A stretch of 64,000 nt of DNA from Olsenella uli (GCF_016899935.1 NZ_JACJJK010000005.1:1-64000); one strand, 5' to 3'. Shown: positions 32,729 to 41,130, counted from the first letter of the stretch. Numbers and translations: made by a program. Notes: generated from the letters alone by a model not told the origin.

Positions 32729-33889
32729 GTGGACGAGAAAATCAGGCGCGTCGCGCGGGCCTACGCCGACGAGTGCTACGAGGAGGAGCTCGAGCTCCTG
32801 CGCACGCTCGCGCAGATCCCGGCGCCGTCCGGCCATGAGGAGCGACGCGCGGAGTTTATCCGCGACTGGCTGCTCGCCCAGGGCGCGCCCGTCTCCGCCG
32901 TGCGCATCGACGACGCCAAGAACGTCATCCTCAGCCTGCCCGGCCCCGCGGACGGCGACGACGGCATCGCGGTCTTTGCCGCCCACACCGACGTGGTCTT
33001 CCCGGACACCGAGCCGCTCCCGCTCGCCGAGAGCGCCGAGCGCCTGCTGGCCCCGGGCGTCGGCGACGACACGGCCAACCTCGTGGGGCTGCTCCTCGCG
33101 GCCCGCTACCTGCTGCGCCACCACGTGCCGCTCGACCGGCGGGTGCTCGTGGTGGCCAACTCGTGCGAGGAGGGCCTCGGCAACCTCGCCGGCACGCGCG
33201 AGCTCTTCCGCCACTACGACGGCAAGGTTCGCGAGTTCACGAGCTTCGACCTCTACCTGGGCATGCACGTGGTCTCGGCCGTGGGCAGCCACCGCTGGCG
33301 CGTGAGGTGCCACACCGAGGGCGGCCACTCCTGGGAGAACTTCGGGCGCGACAACGCGATCGAGGCGCTCTGCAGCTTCATCGAGGACCTCTACGCGCTC
33401 GAGCTGCCCACGCGCGCCAAGACCACGATCAACGTGGGGCGCTTCGTGGGCGGCACCACGGTGAACTCCATCGCGGAGGAGGCGAGCGTGCTCGTGGAGT
33501 ACCGCTCGGCCTCCGAGGAGTGCCTCGAGGAGATGTACGGCAAGTTCGTGGTGCTCGTGGAGGAGCACCTCAAGGAGAACACCCGCATCGACGTGCAGCT
33601 CATTGGCCGCCGCCCCGCCTCCGGCGAGCACGTGCCCGAGGGCCAGGCGGCGCTCATCGCCCGCACCGACGAGGTCCTGCGCGAGCTCGGCGGCGTGCGC
33701 CAGATCAACCACCAGGAGTCCTCGACCGACGCCAACATCCCGCTCTCGCTGGGCATCCCCGCCCACACCGTGGGCACCGTCGAGGGCGACCTGCTCCACA
33801 CGCGCGAGGAGTGGGTCGAGAAGGCCAGCCTGCGCCAGGGCCTGGCGGTCATCCTGGCCCTCATGCTGGACCACGCGACGAGGCTCTGA
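32729..33889 (+). CDS. M20 family metallopeptidase
   Basis: A 386-residue zinc peptidase of the M20 family, near peptidase T and tripeptidases. Metal-binding segments are AAHTDVVF, GVGDDTANLVGL and NSCEEGLGN, with the dimerisation domain starting around VGSHRWRVRCHTEGGHSWEN. It would trim small peptides in the cytoplasm. The GTG at 32729 follows GAAGGGAGG. The substrate is unknown. Confidence 0.9.
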   Translation: MDEKIRRVARAYADECYEEELELLRTLAQIPAPSGHEERRAEFIRDWLLAQGAPVSAVRIDDAKNVILSLPGPADGDDGIAVFAAHTDVVFPDTEPLPLAESAERLLAPGVGDDTANLVGLLLAARYLLRHHVPLDRRVLVVANSCEEGLGNLAGTRELFRHYDGKVREFTSFDLYLGMHVVSAVGSHRWRVRCHTEGGHSWENFGRDNAIEALCSFIEDLYALELPTRAKTTINVGRFVGGTTVNSIAEEASVLVEYRSASEECLEEMYGKFVVLVEEHLKENTRIDVQLIGRRPASGEHVPEGQAALIARTDEVLRELGGVRQINHQESSTDANIPLSLGIPAHTVGTVEGDLLHTREEWVEKASLRQGLAVILALMLDHATRL

Positions 33890-33933
33890 CGATCGCAGGG
33901 CCAGCGGCGGCCTTGTCCCGGGCGCGCCGCGCC

Positions 33934-33960
33934 AAAAAAAATAGGAGCCCGCAGGCTCCC
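33934..33960 (-). terminator. Rho-independent terminator of the small gene at 33984
   Basis: On the minus strand GGAGCC pairs with GGCTCC around a short loop, followed by TATTTTTTTT. It is 24 bases past the stop codon. Confidence 0.85.
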
Positions 33961-33983
33961 GCACGAACGCTCTGTCACGCGCC

Positions 33984-34211
33984 TTACGCGGCGCGGACGC
34001 ACTTGACGAGCAGGTGCGAGTCTGCGTGGTTCTGCTCGTGAGCGGAGAACCACTGGTCAACGTCGTTGAACAGGATACTCGGGCTGTCGGCCCAGAAGCG
34101 ACGCTCGTGGCCGTCGAAGAGCGCGCGGTACTCACCGCTCATGAACCAGCCGTTACGGCAGGCGTCGTGAACCTTGCGCTGGCGACGACCCATGTTCTTG
34201 ACCTTGGTCAT
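33984..34211 (-). CDS. Small conserved-looking protein of unknown function
   Basis: A 75-residue protein with a basic start (MTKVKNMGRRQRKVHDAC) and an aromatic middle (RRFWADSPSILFNDVDQWF), then a His-rich helix. It has AGGAGGG at good spacing, a promoter-like GGGTATAACGAACG 33 bases upstream and a strong terminator, so it is a real, separately expressed gene. Its base composition is less G+C-biased than its neighbours. I do not recognise the family. Confidence 0.75.
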   Translation of the reverse strand: MTKVKNMGRRQRKVHDACRNGWFMSGEYRALFDGHERRFWADSPSILFNDVDQWFSAHEQNHADSHLLVKCVRAA

Positions 34212-34243
34212 AGGTACTTCCCTCCTTCCAAAACCGTCTGACG

Positions 34244-34257
34244 CGTTCGTTATACCC
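34244..34257 (-). promoter_or_regulatory. -10 region GGGTATAACGAACG, copy 1
   Basis: This 14-mer includes TATAAC as a -10 box and is repeated exactly at 44080-44093, at nearly the same distance (29-33 bp) before a start codon. The two genes may share a sigma factor or regulator. Confidence 0.5.
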
Positions 34258-34335
34258 ATTCAAACCGTTCGTGGAAAGACGCTTGACAAAATACTGATTT
34301 CTCCTACGCAAACGCTCCACAACTGTCGCGGGCGC

Positions 34336-34352
34336 CTTAACCAAACGTTAGG
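34336..34352 (+). promoter_or_regulatory. CTTAAC-N5-GTTAGG box before the C39-like peptidase gene
   Basis: CTTAACCAAACGTTAGG matches the box before the two-component operon (37264-37280) with identical half-sites and 5-base spacing. It is 68 bp upstream of the peptidase start. It is probably a binding site for the adjacent response regulator. Confidence 0.6.
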
Positions 34353-34420
34353 AACCGGTTCAGGACGCGTTATGGGCACGTCTCCGACCATGGGACGCGT
34401 CACCGAGCGAGGGAGGAACC

Positions 34421-35095
34421 ATGACCCGTATGCGCATCGCACCGAGCCGCTACGTCAAAATCCGCCGGGCGAGAAGAACGCCCCTGCTGGCGCTGCTCGC
34501 GGTGGCTGCTGTGGGGCTGATCGCGCTCGCCGCGTCCGCCCTCTTCGCGGCGTCATCACCCGCCGCAGCCGCCGAGCCCGCGACCTCGACGCCGCGCTCC
34601 GAATGGCACGCCGGCGAGGTCCCCTACCTCTACCAGACCGACCCCGCCTGGTCGCAGGAGCCCTACGCCGGCGGGACCGTCGAGAAGAACGGCTGCGGCC
34701 CCACCTGCCTCTCGATGGCCTACGTCGCGCTCACCGGGAGGACCGACCTCGATCCCGCACAGATGGCGGCCTTCGCCGAGCGCGGCGGCTACGTGCAGGA
34801 CGGCATGAGCACCTGGACGCTCATGAGCGAGGGGGCCGAGCAGCTGGGCCTCTCCTCCGAGGAGCTGCCGGCGGACGCCGACGTCGTGCGCGCGGCGCTT
34901 TCGGCCGGCAAGGTGGTCATCTGCAGCGTGCGACCCGGGGACTTCACCTCCGCCGGCCACTTCATCGTGCTCGCCGGGCTCACCGAGGACGGCGAGGTCG
35001 AGGTACGCGACCCCAACAGCGCCGCGCGCAGCCACGCCTGGGACCCGGACCGCGTGCTCGGCCAGTGCGCCAACCTCTGGGCGCTCTCGGCGTGA
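34421..35095 (+). CDS. Exported C39-like cysteine peptidase
   Basis: A 224-residue protein with a basic N-terminus, a hydrophobic segment (about 22-48) ending in an Ala-rich stretch, then a papain-like C39_2 domain. The catalytic cysteine is in EKNGCGPTCLSMAY, the histidine in SAGHFIVLAG and the aspartate in VEVRDPNSA. It is either anchored or cleaved near ASSPAAAAEP, and likely acts at the cell surface. The ATG has GGGAGGAA upstream. It lies next to a two-component system and carries the same upstream box, which suggests control by it. Confidence 0.85.
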   Translation: MTRMRIAPSRYVKIRRARRTPLLALLAVAAVGLIALAASALFAASSPAAAAEPATSTPRSEWHAGEVPYLYQTDPAWSQEPYAGGTVEKNGCGPTCLSMAYVALTGRTDLDPAQMAAFAERGGYVQDGMSTWTLMSEGAEQLGLSSEELPADADVVRAALSAGKVVICSVRPGDFTSAGHFIVLAGLTEDGEVEVRDPNSAARSHAWDPDRVLGQCANLWALSA

Positions 35096-35096
35096 G

Positions 35097-35291
35097 GCCG
35101 CTCGCCGCCTCTGCGGCGCCGCCTTCGGGACGGGCCGCGTGATCGGCAACTACACCTATCAGGACACCTTCAAGGGCCAGGAGATCGAGTCCCTGCTCAC
35201 CGTCTCCGTGGCCGCAAATCCCGAGTCGCTCCCCGACCCCGACATGCCGCTGGCCGTCACCTACGGGCCCTACCTCTCTGAGATGGCCTAG
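35097..35291 (+). pseudogene. Orphan C-terminal gene fragment
   Basis: Directly after the peptidase stop an in-frame stretch reads ...AAFGTGRVIGNYTYQDTF... to ...TYGPYLSEMA and stops at 35291. Its composition is that of a normal protein, but it has no good start (only GTG at 35139, without a ribosome site). It looks like the 3' end of a deleted gene and overlaps the histidine kinase stop by four bases. I do not recognise the parent protein. Confidence 0.55.
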
Positions 35292-36514
35292 GCAGAGCGC
35301 GGCAGCTCCACGGTGAAGGTGGTCACGCCGCCCTCGCTCGCGGCGGCGATGGTGCCGCCGTGGAGCTCCACGATCTCGCGCGCGATGGCGAGCCCCAGTC
35401 CCGCGCCGCCCGTGGCGGAGGCGCGGGACTCGTCGAGCCGGTAGAACTTGTCGAAAATCGTCCGCAGCTTGTGGCTCGGGATCGTGGCACCGGTGTCAGT
35501 GACCTCGATGCGCACGAGGTCCTTCTCGCCCGTCGCACGCAGCGTGATCGGCGTGCCCTCGTCGCTGTAGGCGATCGCGTTCTTGAGGAGGTTCCCCAGC
35601 ACGCGCGCGAGCCGCGCGGCGTCGGCCGTGACCACGAGCGGCGCGCCCGGCTCGTCGGTCGTGCGCTCCGTCCCGTCCACCTCAACGCGCGCCGTGTTGC
35701 CGTGCGCCCCGAGCGCCGGGTAGAACTCGTCGGCGAGCTGGACGAGCAGCGCCGCCAGGTCCACCGGCGCGCACTCGAGCTCGACGTGCGTGAGGTTGTA
35801 GCGCGTGATGTCAAAGAACTCGTTCACGAGGCGCTCGAGCCGGCACGCCTTGTCGAGCGCGACGCCGGTGTAGCGGACGCGCTGCGCCTCGGGCATGTCC
35901 GGCACCTCGTCGAGCAGCGACAGGTAGCCGATGACCGAGGTGAGCGGCGTCTTGAGGTCGTGCGCGAGGTAGGTCACGAGGTCGCCGCGCCGGGCCGCCT
36001 CGTCCTCCAGCCGCCGGGCCTGGTCGGCCGAAGCGCGCTTGGCGTCCGCCGCCACGAGGGCGAGCTCCTCCCAGCCCGCCGGGAAGGCCTCGCGGGCGTC
36101 CAGGTCATGGGCGAGAAACGCGCGCAGCAGCTCGGCCGCGCGGGCCCGCTCCTCGCGGCGGGCGCGGCGGGCGGCGAGCACGGCAGCCACGGCGCATCCC
36201 ACGGCGAGAAGAACGATGCCGCAGATGCCCAGCTGCATGAAGAAGTACTTGGTGCCGGAGACGTCCAGCACCATCTCTGGCCAGACGCCGAACTCGTTCA
36301 GGTTGTTGAGGTCCAGGATCTGCGTGGCCAGCCAGTCCATGAACGAGCCGTTCCAGGCCGTGTCCACGAAGCCGAAGACCGTGTTGAACGCGACGGTCGC
36401 CACCAGGATCGCGCCCGCCACCGCCGCGACGGTCAGAAGGGCCGCGCGGACCCCGCCGTTCTTCTCGTCCGCGAGGGCCCCTGCCGCCCCGCGGCTCTTC
36501 TCGCTAGCGCTCAA
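35288..36514 (-). CDS. Sensor histidine kinase, VanS-like
   Basis: A 408-residue membrane kinase. Two transmembrane segments (about 22-45 and 90-115) flank a short outside loop of some 45 residues. The dimerisation box is YLAHDLKTPLTSVIGYLS with the phospho-accepting His. The ATP domain has LGNLLKNAIAYSDEG, IEVTDTGATIPS and GGAGLGLAIAREI. The start is uncertain: a TTG at 36514 overlapping the regulator stop by 11 bases is chosen. It is paired with the response regulator upstream; the short sensor loop suggests a cell-envelope signal. Confidence 0.88.
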   Translation of the reverse strand: MSASEKSRGAAGALADEKNGGVRAALLTVAAVAGAILVATVAFNTVFGFVDTAWNGSFMDWLATQILDLNNLNEFGVWPEMVLDVSGTKYFFMQLGICGIVLLAVGCAVAAVLAARRARREERARAAELLRAFLAHDLDAREAFPAGWEELALVAADAKRASADQARRLEDEAARRGDLVTYLAHDLKTPLTSVIGYLSLLDEVPDMPEAQRVRYTGVALDKACRLERLVNEFFDITRYNLTHVELECAPVDLAALLVQLADEFYPALGAHGNTARVEVDGTERTTDEPGAPLVVTADAARLARVLGNLLKNAIAYSDEGTPITLRATGEKDLVRIEVTDTGATIPSHKLRTIFDKFYRLDESRASATGGAGLGLAIAREIVELHGGTIAAASEGGVTTFTVELPRSA

Positions 36515-37214
36515 TCTTGTATCCGCACCCCCAGACGGTCCTGATGTAGGCGGGGTCCTCGAAGGAGTCCCCCAGCTTCTCGCGCAGGTGACGCACGTGG
36601 ACGGTGATGGAGCCCGAGCCGTTCTCATAGTAGGCGTCACCAAAGATGCGCTGGTAGAGCTCGCGCGCGGAGACCACGGCGCCGTTTGCCTCCAGGAGGA
36701 TCCGCAAAAGCGAGAACTCCGTGGGCGTGAGCTGGAGCGGGCGCTCGTTCAGGGTGGCCTCGTGGGCGCGCGCGTCCAGCACGAGGCCGCGACACACGAG
36801 CACCCCGTCCCGCTCGCCACGCGCCTCGGCCGCGTTGTAGGTGGTATAGCGCCTCAGCTGCGCCTTCACGCGCGCGACCAGCTCGAGCGGCAGGAAGGGC
36901 TTGGTCACGTAGTCGTCCGCGCCGAGCGTGAGGCCGGAGATCTTGTCCGCCGCCTCGCCACGCGCCGTGAGCATGATGATGGGATAGCTGTGGCGCGCGC
37001 GGATGGCGCGACAGACCTCGAGGCCGCTCGCACCGGGCAGCATGACGTCCAGGATCGCGAGGTCGATCGCCGGGGCGGCCGCATCCGCCACGCGCGCGAG
37101 CGCCGCCGCGCCGTCGTGCAGGCGCTCCACGTCGAAGCCCTCCGCCTCTAGGTAGACGGCCACGAGCTCGCAGATCTCCGGCTCGTCGTCCACCACCAGT
37201 ATCCGTGCCCCCAT
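36504..37214 (-). CDS. OmpR/VanR-family response regulator
   Basis: A 236-residue regulator with a receiver domain (VVDDEPEICELV; phosphorylated Asp in AILDVMLPGASG; Lys in DYVTKPF) and a winged-helix DNA-binding domain ending IRTVWGCGYKIER. The ATG at 37214 follows AAGGGAGG. It likely binds the CTTAAC-N5-GTTAGG box 50 bp upstream and the matching box before the peptidase gene. Confidence 0.93.
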   Translation of the reverse strand: MGARILVVDDEPEICELVAVYLEAEGFDVERLHDGAAALARVADAAAPAIDLAILDVMLPGASGLEVCRAIRARHSYPIIMLTARGEAADKISGLTLGADDYVTKPFLPLELVARVKAQLRRYTTYNAAEARGERDGVLVCRGLVLDARAHEATLNERPLQLTPTEFSLLRILLEANGAVVSARELYQRIFGDAYYENGSGSITVHVRHLREKLGDSFEDPAYIRTVWGCGYKIER

Positions 37215-37263
37215 GCGCCTCCCTTCGACCCCCCTGAGGATACGCGAGGGACCGGACGGAAAT

Positions 37264-37280
37264 CCTAACGATCGGTTAAG
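37264..37280 (-). promoter_or_regulatory. CTTAAC-N5-GTTAGG box of the two-component operon
   Basis: Minus-strand CTTAACCGATCGTTAGG has the same half-sites and spacing as 34336-34352; the shared context extends to 15 of 18 bases. Autoregulation is the simplest reading. Confidence 0.6.
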
Positions 37281-37342
37281 AGGCGCCGCGACGGGGGTCT
37301 CTCGCTCGGACGGGGGCTTGTCCCGCCACAACGGGACGCTAT

Positions 37343-37421
37343 CATACATTGGCTAGCTGAAAATGGCCTTCCGATCAACATAATCCCAGTTCGCAAAATT
37401 CTTTCAGGTAGCCAATGTATG
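37343..37421. repeat. 20-bp inverted repeat, A+T-rich
   Basis: CATACATTGGCTAGCTGAAA (37343-37362) pairs with TTTCAGGTAGCCAATGTATG (37402-37421) at 19 of 20 positions around a 39-base centre. The A+T content stands out from the surroundings. It lies in the divergent gap between the response regulator and a LysR gene, so it may be an operator or a small MITE-like remnant. Confidence 0.7.
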
Positions 37422-37520
37422 TTATTGGAGCAACGGCCGACTGACTCCGCAGTGCAACGGCCGCAAATGCCCCCCAGCGATACAATTTCCGTATGTCGAG
37501 GCCATCCGAGGAGGCGTCCC

Positions 37521-38363
37521 GTGAATCTCAAGCAGCTCGAGTACTTCGTCGCGATCGCCGAGGAGGGGCAGATCACCGCCGCCGCCCGGCGTCTGCACAT
37601 CTCGCAGCCGCCGCTCTCCTACGAGCTCGCCCAGCTCGAGCGCGAGCTGGACGCCCAGCTCGTGCGACGCGGGCCGCGTGGCGTCACGCTCACCGAGGCG
37701 GGCCGGCTCCTCTACGAGCGCGCGGGGCGCATCCTCGCCATGGCCACCGCCACGGCGCGCGAGGTCTCCAGCGTGGGCAAGGGGCTCACGGGGACGCTCT
37801 GCCTGGCCATCTGCGACTCGGCCGCCGGGCTCGCGCCGGGCGGGCGGCTCGGCCCGCTCGCCGACCTCGCGCCGGACGTCTCCCTCGAGGTGCGCGAGGG
37901 CGGCGTGCCGGAGGTGCTCGAGCTCGTGGCGAGCGGCATCGCGGAGGTCGGCGTCGTGCGCACGCCGTTCGCGACCCAGGGGCTGCGCACCCGCTACGCC
38001 CCGGCGGAGCCGCTCGTGGCCGTGATGCCGCCCGCGCTGGAGCGCGGCAACGAGCTCACGGTCCTTCTCGCCCAGCTCGACGACGTGCCGATCGTCTGCG
38101 ACTCCCGGACGGCGGCGTCCCTGGGCCGCGCGCCCTTCTGCGTCACCGAGGACGCCCGCACCACCTGCTCGTGCGCGGCGGCCGGCCTGGGCGTGGGCCT
38201 CGTGCCGCGCTCGCTGCTCACCATCTGCGACACCGGCCCCTGCTACATAAAGACGCTCGCCGAGAAGGACCTCGAGTCGCGCGCCGCCGTCATCTGGAAG
38301 GCCGAGCGCGCCCTCTCCCCGCTCGCCGAGCGCGCCGTCGCCCTTCTCGGAGAACTTGCCTAA
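37521..38363 (+). CDS. LysR-family transcriptional regulator
   Basis: A 280-residue LysR protein: helix-turn-helix in QITAAARRLHISQPPLSYELAQ, then an effector domain from about residue 90. The GTG at 37521 follows GAGGAGG. Target and ligand are unknown; it diverges from the two-component operon. Its last codon and TAA stop lie within a 29-bp palindrome. Confidence 0.9.
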   Translation: MNLKQLEYFVAIAEEGQITAAARRLHISQPPLSYELAQLERELDAQLVRRGPRGVTLTEAGRLLYERAGRILAMATATAREVSSVGKGLTGTLCLAICDSAAGLAPGGRLGPLADLAPDVSLEVREGGVPEVLELVASGIAEVGVVRTPFATQGLRTRYAPAEPLVAVMPPALERGNELTVLLAQLDDVPIVCDSRTAASLGRAPFCVTEDARTTCSCAAAGLGVGLVPRSLLTICDTGPCYIKTLAEKDLESRAAVIWKAERALSPLAERAVALLGELA

Positions 38364-38386
38364 AAGGGGTCTGACCCCTTTTAGGC
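38358..38386. repeat. 29-bp palindrome F, copy 2
   Basis: A perfect dyad, GCCTAAAAGGGGTC-T-GACCCCTTTTAGGC, that supplies the TAA stop of the LysR gene. Compare 30963-30991. It could act as a terminator hairpin. Confidence 0.85.
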
Positions 38387-38393
38387 AACAGGA

Positions 38394-38422
38394 CGCCCCC
38401 GGAGGGAAAGGGTCCGGGGGCG
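38394..38422 (-). terminator. Hairpin after tatA
   Basis: CGCCCCCGGA pairs with TCCGGGGGCG over 10 bp with a 9-base loop, 23 bp past the tatA stop. It could serve both convergent genes. No U-run is seen. Confidence 0.6.
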
Positions 38423-38444
38423 CAGGAGGAAGGACGTCTTTGCG

Positions 38445-38648
38445 CTAGCGCTGGTCCTGGTCAGCTTGGTCGGCCTCGTCGGCGGGAGGCTCGTCGTCGG
38501 AGGGGGCGTCCTCCGCCATGCCCTCGCGGACGTTCTTGACCGTCTTTCCGATGGCCGTGCCCATCTTGGGGAGGTTCTTCGGCCCAAAGATCACCAGGAC
38601 CACGAGCAGGATGACCGCCAGCTCAGGAACGCCGAGACCAAGAATCAT
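38445..38648 (-). CDS. tatA: Twin-arginine translocase subunit TatA/E
   Basis: A 67-residue protein with one N-terminal membrane segment (GLGVPELAVILLVVLVIFGP), the FGPKNLPKMG hinge, an amphipathic helix and an acidic tail. It forms the pore part of the Tat export system. TatC is not in this window. The ATG at 38648 follows GGGAGG. Confidence 0.92.
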   Translation of the reverse strand: MILGLGVPELAVILLVVLVIFGPKNLPKMGTAIGKTVKNVREGMAEDAPSDDEPPADEADQADQDQR

Positions 38649-38710
38649 AAGAGGTGCCTCCCCAGACGCAGGTTCTTCTCGACCCATGATAGGACGGACG
38701 GGACCTGCGG

Positions 38711-38763
38711 AAAAATACATATGAGAGGGGGTTGCCATACAACAGCTGTATGACAACCCCCTC
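38711..38763 (-). terminator. Strong terminator after the ACT-domain gene
   Basis: GAGGGGGTTGTCATACA pairs with TGTATGGCAACCCCCTC on the minus strand with one G-U pair, and the transcript then passes a run of five U (38715-38711). It ends the paaK-ACT operon and separates it from tatA. Confidence 0.85.
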
Positions 38764-38789
38764 GGCCGAGAAGAGCGTCGGGACGCGCC

Positions 38790-39218
38790 CTACTCCACCT
38801 CGTCCTGGTCGAAGACGTGGAAGCCGGCCTTCTCGATGGCCCAGCTCGCCTCGGCGGCGCTCGCCGGGTCGGCGATCTTGAGCGCGAGCACCGCCATGTC
38901 GTCGGTCGTGGAGAAGCAGTAGAAGTACTCGATGTCCACGTCGAGGTCGTCGAGCTTCTCGAGCAGGTCCGCCGCGCCGCCCGGGTGGTGCGGGACGGCG
39001 ATGGCCATCACCTTGGTCTTGATGGCGCGGTAGCCGCCGGCGTCGAGCGCCGCGAGCGCGGCCGCCGTGTCGCTGCAGATGATGCGCACGATGCCGTACT
39101 CGGTGGTGTCGGCCACGGAGAGCGCGGCCATGTTGATGTTGGCGTCGCCGAGCGTGCGGCACAGCGACGCAATCCGGCCGCGCTTGTTCTCGAGGAAGAC
39201 GGTGATCTGGTCAATCAT
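38790..39218 (-). CDS. Tandem ACT-domain protein
   Basis: A 142-residue protein with two ACT domains (DQITVFLENKRGRIASLC and, after residue 70, VMAIAVPHHPGGAADLLEKL). ACT pairs bind amino acids or related acids. Such genes are commonly coupled to phenylacetate-CoA ligase-like enzymes; here the start overlaps the ligase stop by one base (TAATG). It may sense the aromatic substrate or product. Confidence 0.88.
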   Translation of the reverse strand: MIDQITVFLENKRGRIASLCRTLGDANINMAALSVADTTEYGIVRIICSDTAAALAALDAGGYRAIKTKVMAIAVPHHPGGAADLLEKLDDLDVDIEYFYCFSTTDDMAVLALKIADPASAAEASWAIEKAGFHVFDQDEVE

Positions 39219-40528
39219 TACTTGATCCCCTTTCGCAGGTCGACGATGCGCTTGGCCTTGCCCTCGCTGCGCGCGATGGTCTTGGGCTCCACGAGCTTGA
39301 CGCGCACGCCCACGGAGAGCGCGGTCTTGAGGCGCGCGGACATCTCCTTCTGCAGGCGCTCGACGGCGGCCACGGAGTCGAAGGCGAAGTCGGGGTTGAC
39401 CTCGGCCTTGAGCGTGACGAGGTCGAGCGAGCGCTGGTCGGTGTCGATCTCGATCTGGTACCAGGAGCTGACCTGCGGGAACGTCTTCATGACGTCCTCG
39501 ATCTGGCTCGGGAAGACATTGACGCCGCGGATGATGAGCATGTCGTCGGTGCGGCCGTGGATGCGGTCGATGCGCCGGTGCGTGCGGCCGCAGGCGCACT
39601 CGCCGGGGAGGATCCGCGTGATGTCGCGCGTGCGGTAGCGCACGACGGGCGTGGCCTCGCGGTCGGTGGTGGTGAGCACGAGCTCGCCCCACTCGCCGTC
39701 GGGCAAGACCTCGCCGGTGTTGGGGTCGATGATCTCCGCGTAGAAGTGGTCCTCGGCCAGGTGCAGGCCGTCCTGCTCCCAGCACTCGATGGCCACGCCC
39801 GGGCCCATGGTCTCGGTCAGGCCGTAGACGTCGAGCACGTGGTAGTTGAGCTTGCGCTCCAGGTCGCGGCGGAAGTTGTCGGAGAAGGGCTCGGCGCCGT
39901 GGATGCCCGCGCGCAGGTGGAAGTCGCGCGCGGGGTCGATGCCCATCTCGAGGGCGGTGTCGGCGATGTGCATGGCGTAGCTCGGCGTGCAGCAGATGAT
40001 CGTGGAGCCCATCTCCTTGAGCACGCGGATCTGGCGCTCGGTGTTGCCGGCGCTCATGGGAATGACCGTGGCGCCGGACCAGAGGCCGCCGTAGTGGGCG
40101 CCCAGGCCGCCGGTGAAGAGGCCGTAGCCGTAGCAGACGTGGCAGATGTCGTCCTCGCCGCCGTTTGCGTACTCGATGCCGCGCGCGAAGCACTCGCCCC
40201 AGATCTCCAGGTCGTGCTGGGTGTAGCCGCCCACCGTGGCCACGCCCGTGGTGCCGGAGGACATGTGGATCTCACGGCAGTTCTTGAGCGGCTCGGCGAA
40301 CATCTGGTAGGGGTAGTTGTCGCGCATGTCCTGCTTGGTGGTGAACGGCGCCTTCTCAAGGTCGGCGAGGCTCGCGACGGAGTACGGGTCAAAACCCGCC
40401 TCGTCGAACTTCTCGTGGTAGAACGGCACGTTCTCGTAGCACTTAATCACGGTCTTCTTGATGCCCTCGAGCTGGATCTCCTCGATCTGCTCGTGGGGCA
40501 TGTGAAGGATGTCCTCTTGCTTGCCCAT
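39218..40528 (-). CDS. Phenylacetate-CoA ligase family enzyme
   Basis: A 436-residue adenylate-forming enzyme of the PaaK family. The ATP loop is HMSSGTTGVATVGGYTQ, followed by DVYGLTETMGPG and the C-terminal hinge GRTDDMLIIRGVNVFP. It activates arylacetates or similar acids as CoA thioesters. In anaerobes such ligases often work with indolepyruvate oxidoreductases in aromatic amino-acid breakdown, but no such genes are nearby. The ATG at 40528 is preferred over an upstream start by position of the conserved MGKQEDILHMP. Confidence 0.9.
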   Translation of the reverse strand: MGKQEDILHMPHEQIEEIQLEGIKKTVIKCYENVPFYHEKFDEAGFDPYSVASLADLEKAPFTTKQDMRDNYPYQMFAEPLKNCREIHMSSGTTGVATVGGYTQHDLEIWGECFARGIEYANGGEDDICHVCYGYGLFTGGLGAHYGGLWSGATVIPMSAGNTERQIRVLKEMGSTIICCTPSYAMHIADTALEMGIDPARDFHLRAGIHGAEPFSDNFRRDLERKLNYHVLDVYGLTETMGPGVAIECWEQDGLHLAEDHFYAEIIDPNTGEVLPDGEWGELVLTTTDREATPVVRYRTRDITRILPGECACGRTHRRIDRIHGRTDDMLIIRGVNVFPSQIEDVMKTFPQVSSWYQIEIDTDQRSLDLVTLKAEVNPDFAFDSVAAVERLQKEMSARLKTALSVGVRVKLVEPKTIARSEGKAKRIVDLRKGIK

Positions 40529-40649
40529 GCGCTGCCTTTCGTCCGCGGGTACACACATCTTGAAATTGTATGTCGCCGCGGCGGCGGGCGGCCCCACCCG
40601 TCGGGGAACGGCGGGTCGGACGCGAGACGGCGGGACGGGGCGGGCGAGG

Positions 40650-41069
40650 CTAGCGCATCGCCTCCAGGCGCGCGAGCACGGTGCGCGTGGCCGCGATCGC
40701 GGCCTGGACGCTCTCGTCGGCGTCCTGGATCTTCTTCTGCACGTAGAGGTCGACGAACGGGTTGTCGAGAAGGACGTCGAGCGCGGAGGCGAGGCCGCCC
40801 ACGTTCACGCGCAGCTCGTCGATCGCGCTCACGTCGGAGAGCTCGCGCGTGAAGACGCGCAGGTCCGCACGGGCGCGCTCGAGCGCCTCGCGGGCGTCGT
40901 TGATGCGCCAGTGCTTGAAGACGCTCGTCATGAGGCCGCCCGCCACAAGATCGAAGAGCCCCCAGTTGGTCGCGCTGTCCAGTGCGTCGGCGGCCTCCTC
41001 CAGGCTCTCGAGCGCCCTGCGACCGGCCGCCACGGCCTCGGCCACCTTGCGCCTCTCGTCCGCCGTCAT
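40650..41069 (-). CDS. Hypothetical helical protein
   Basis: A 139-residue, largely helical protein with heptad-like runs of Ala, Glu and Leu and the central segment TNWGLFDLVAGGLMTSVFKHWRIN. It has no signal peptide. The middle glycine-rich stretch could touch a membrane. The ATG follows GGAGG. I do not recognise a family. It may be co-transcribed with the ligase downstream. Confidence 0.7.
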   Translation of the reverse strand: MTADERRKVAEAVAAGRRALESLEEAADALDSATNWGLFDLVAGGLMTSVFKHWRINDAREALERARADLRVFTRELSDVSAIDELRVNVGGLASALDVLLDNPFVDLYVQKKIQDADESVQAAIAATRTVLARLEAMR

Positions 41070-41130
41070 GCGCGCCTCCGATCCCCGCGTTCTTCTCGCC
41101 CATGGTAGCAGGCGCGCCCGGCCCCGGAAG

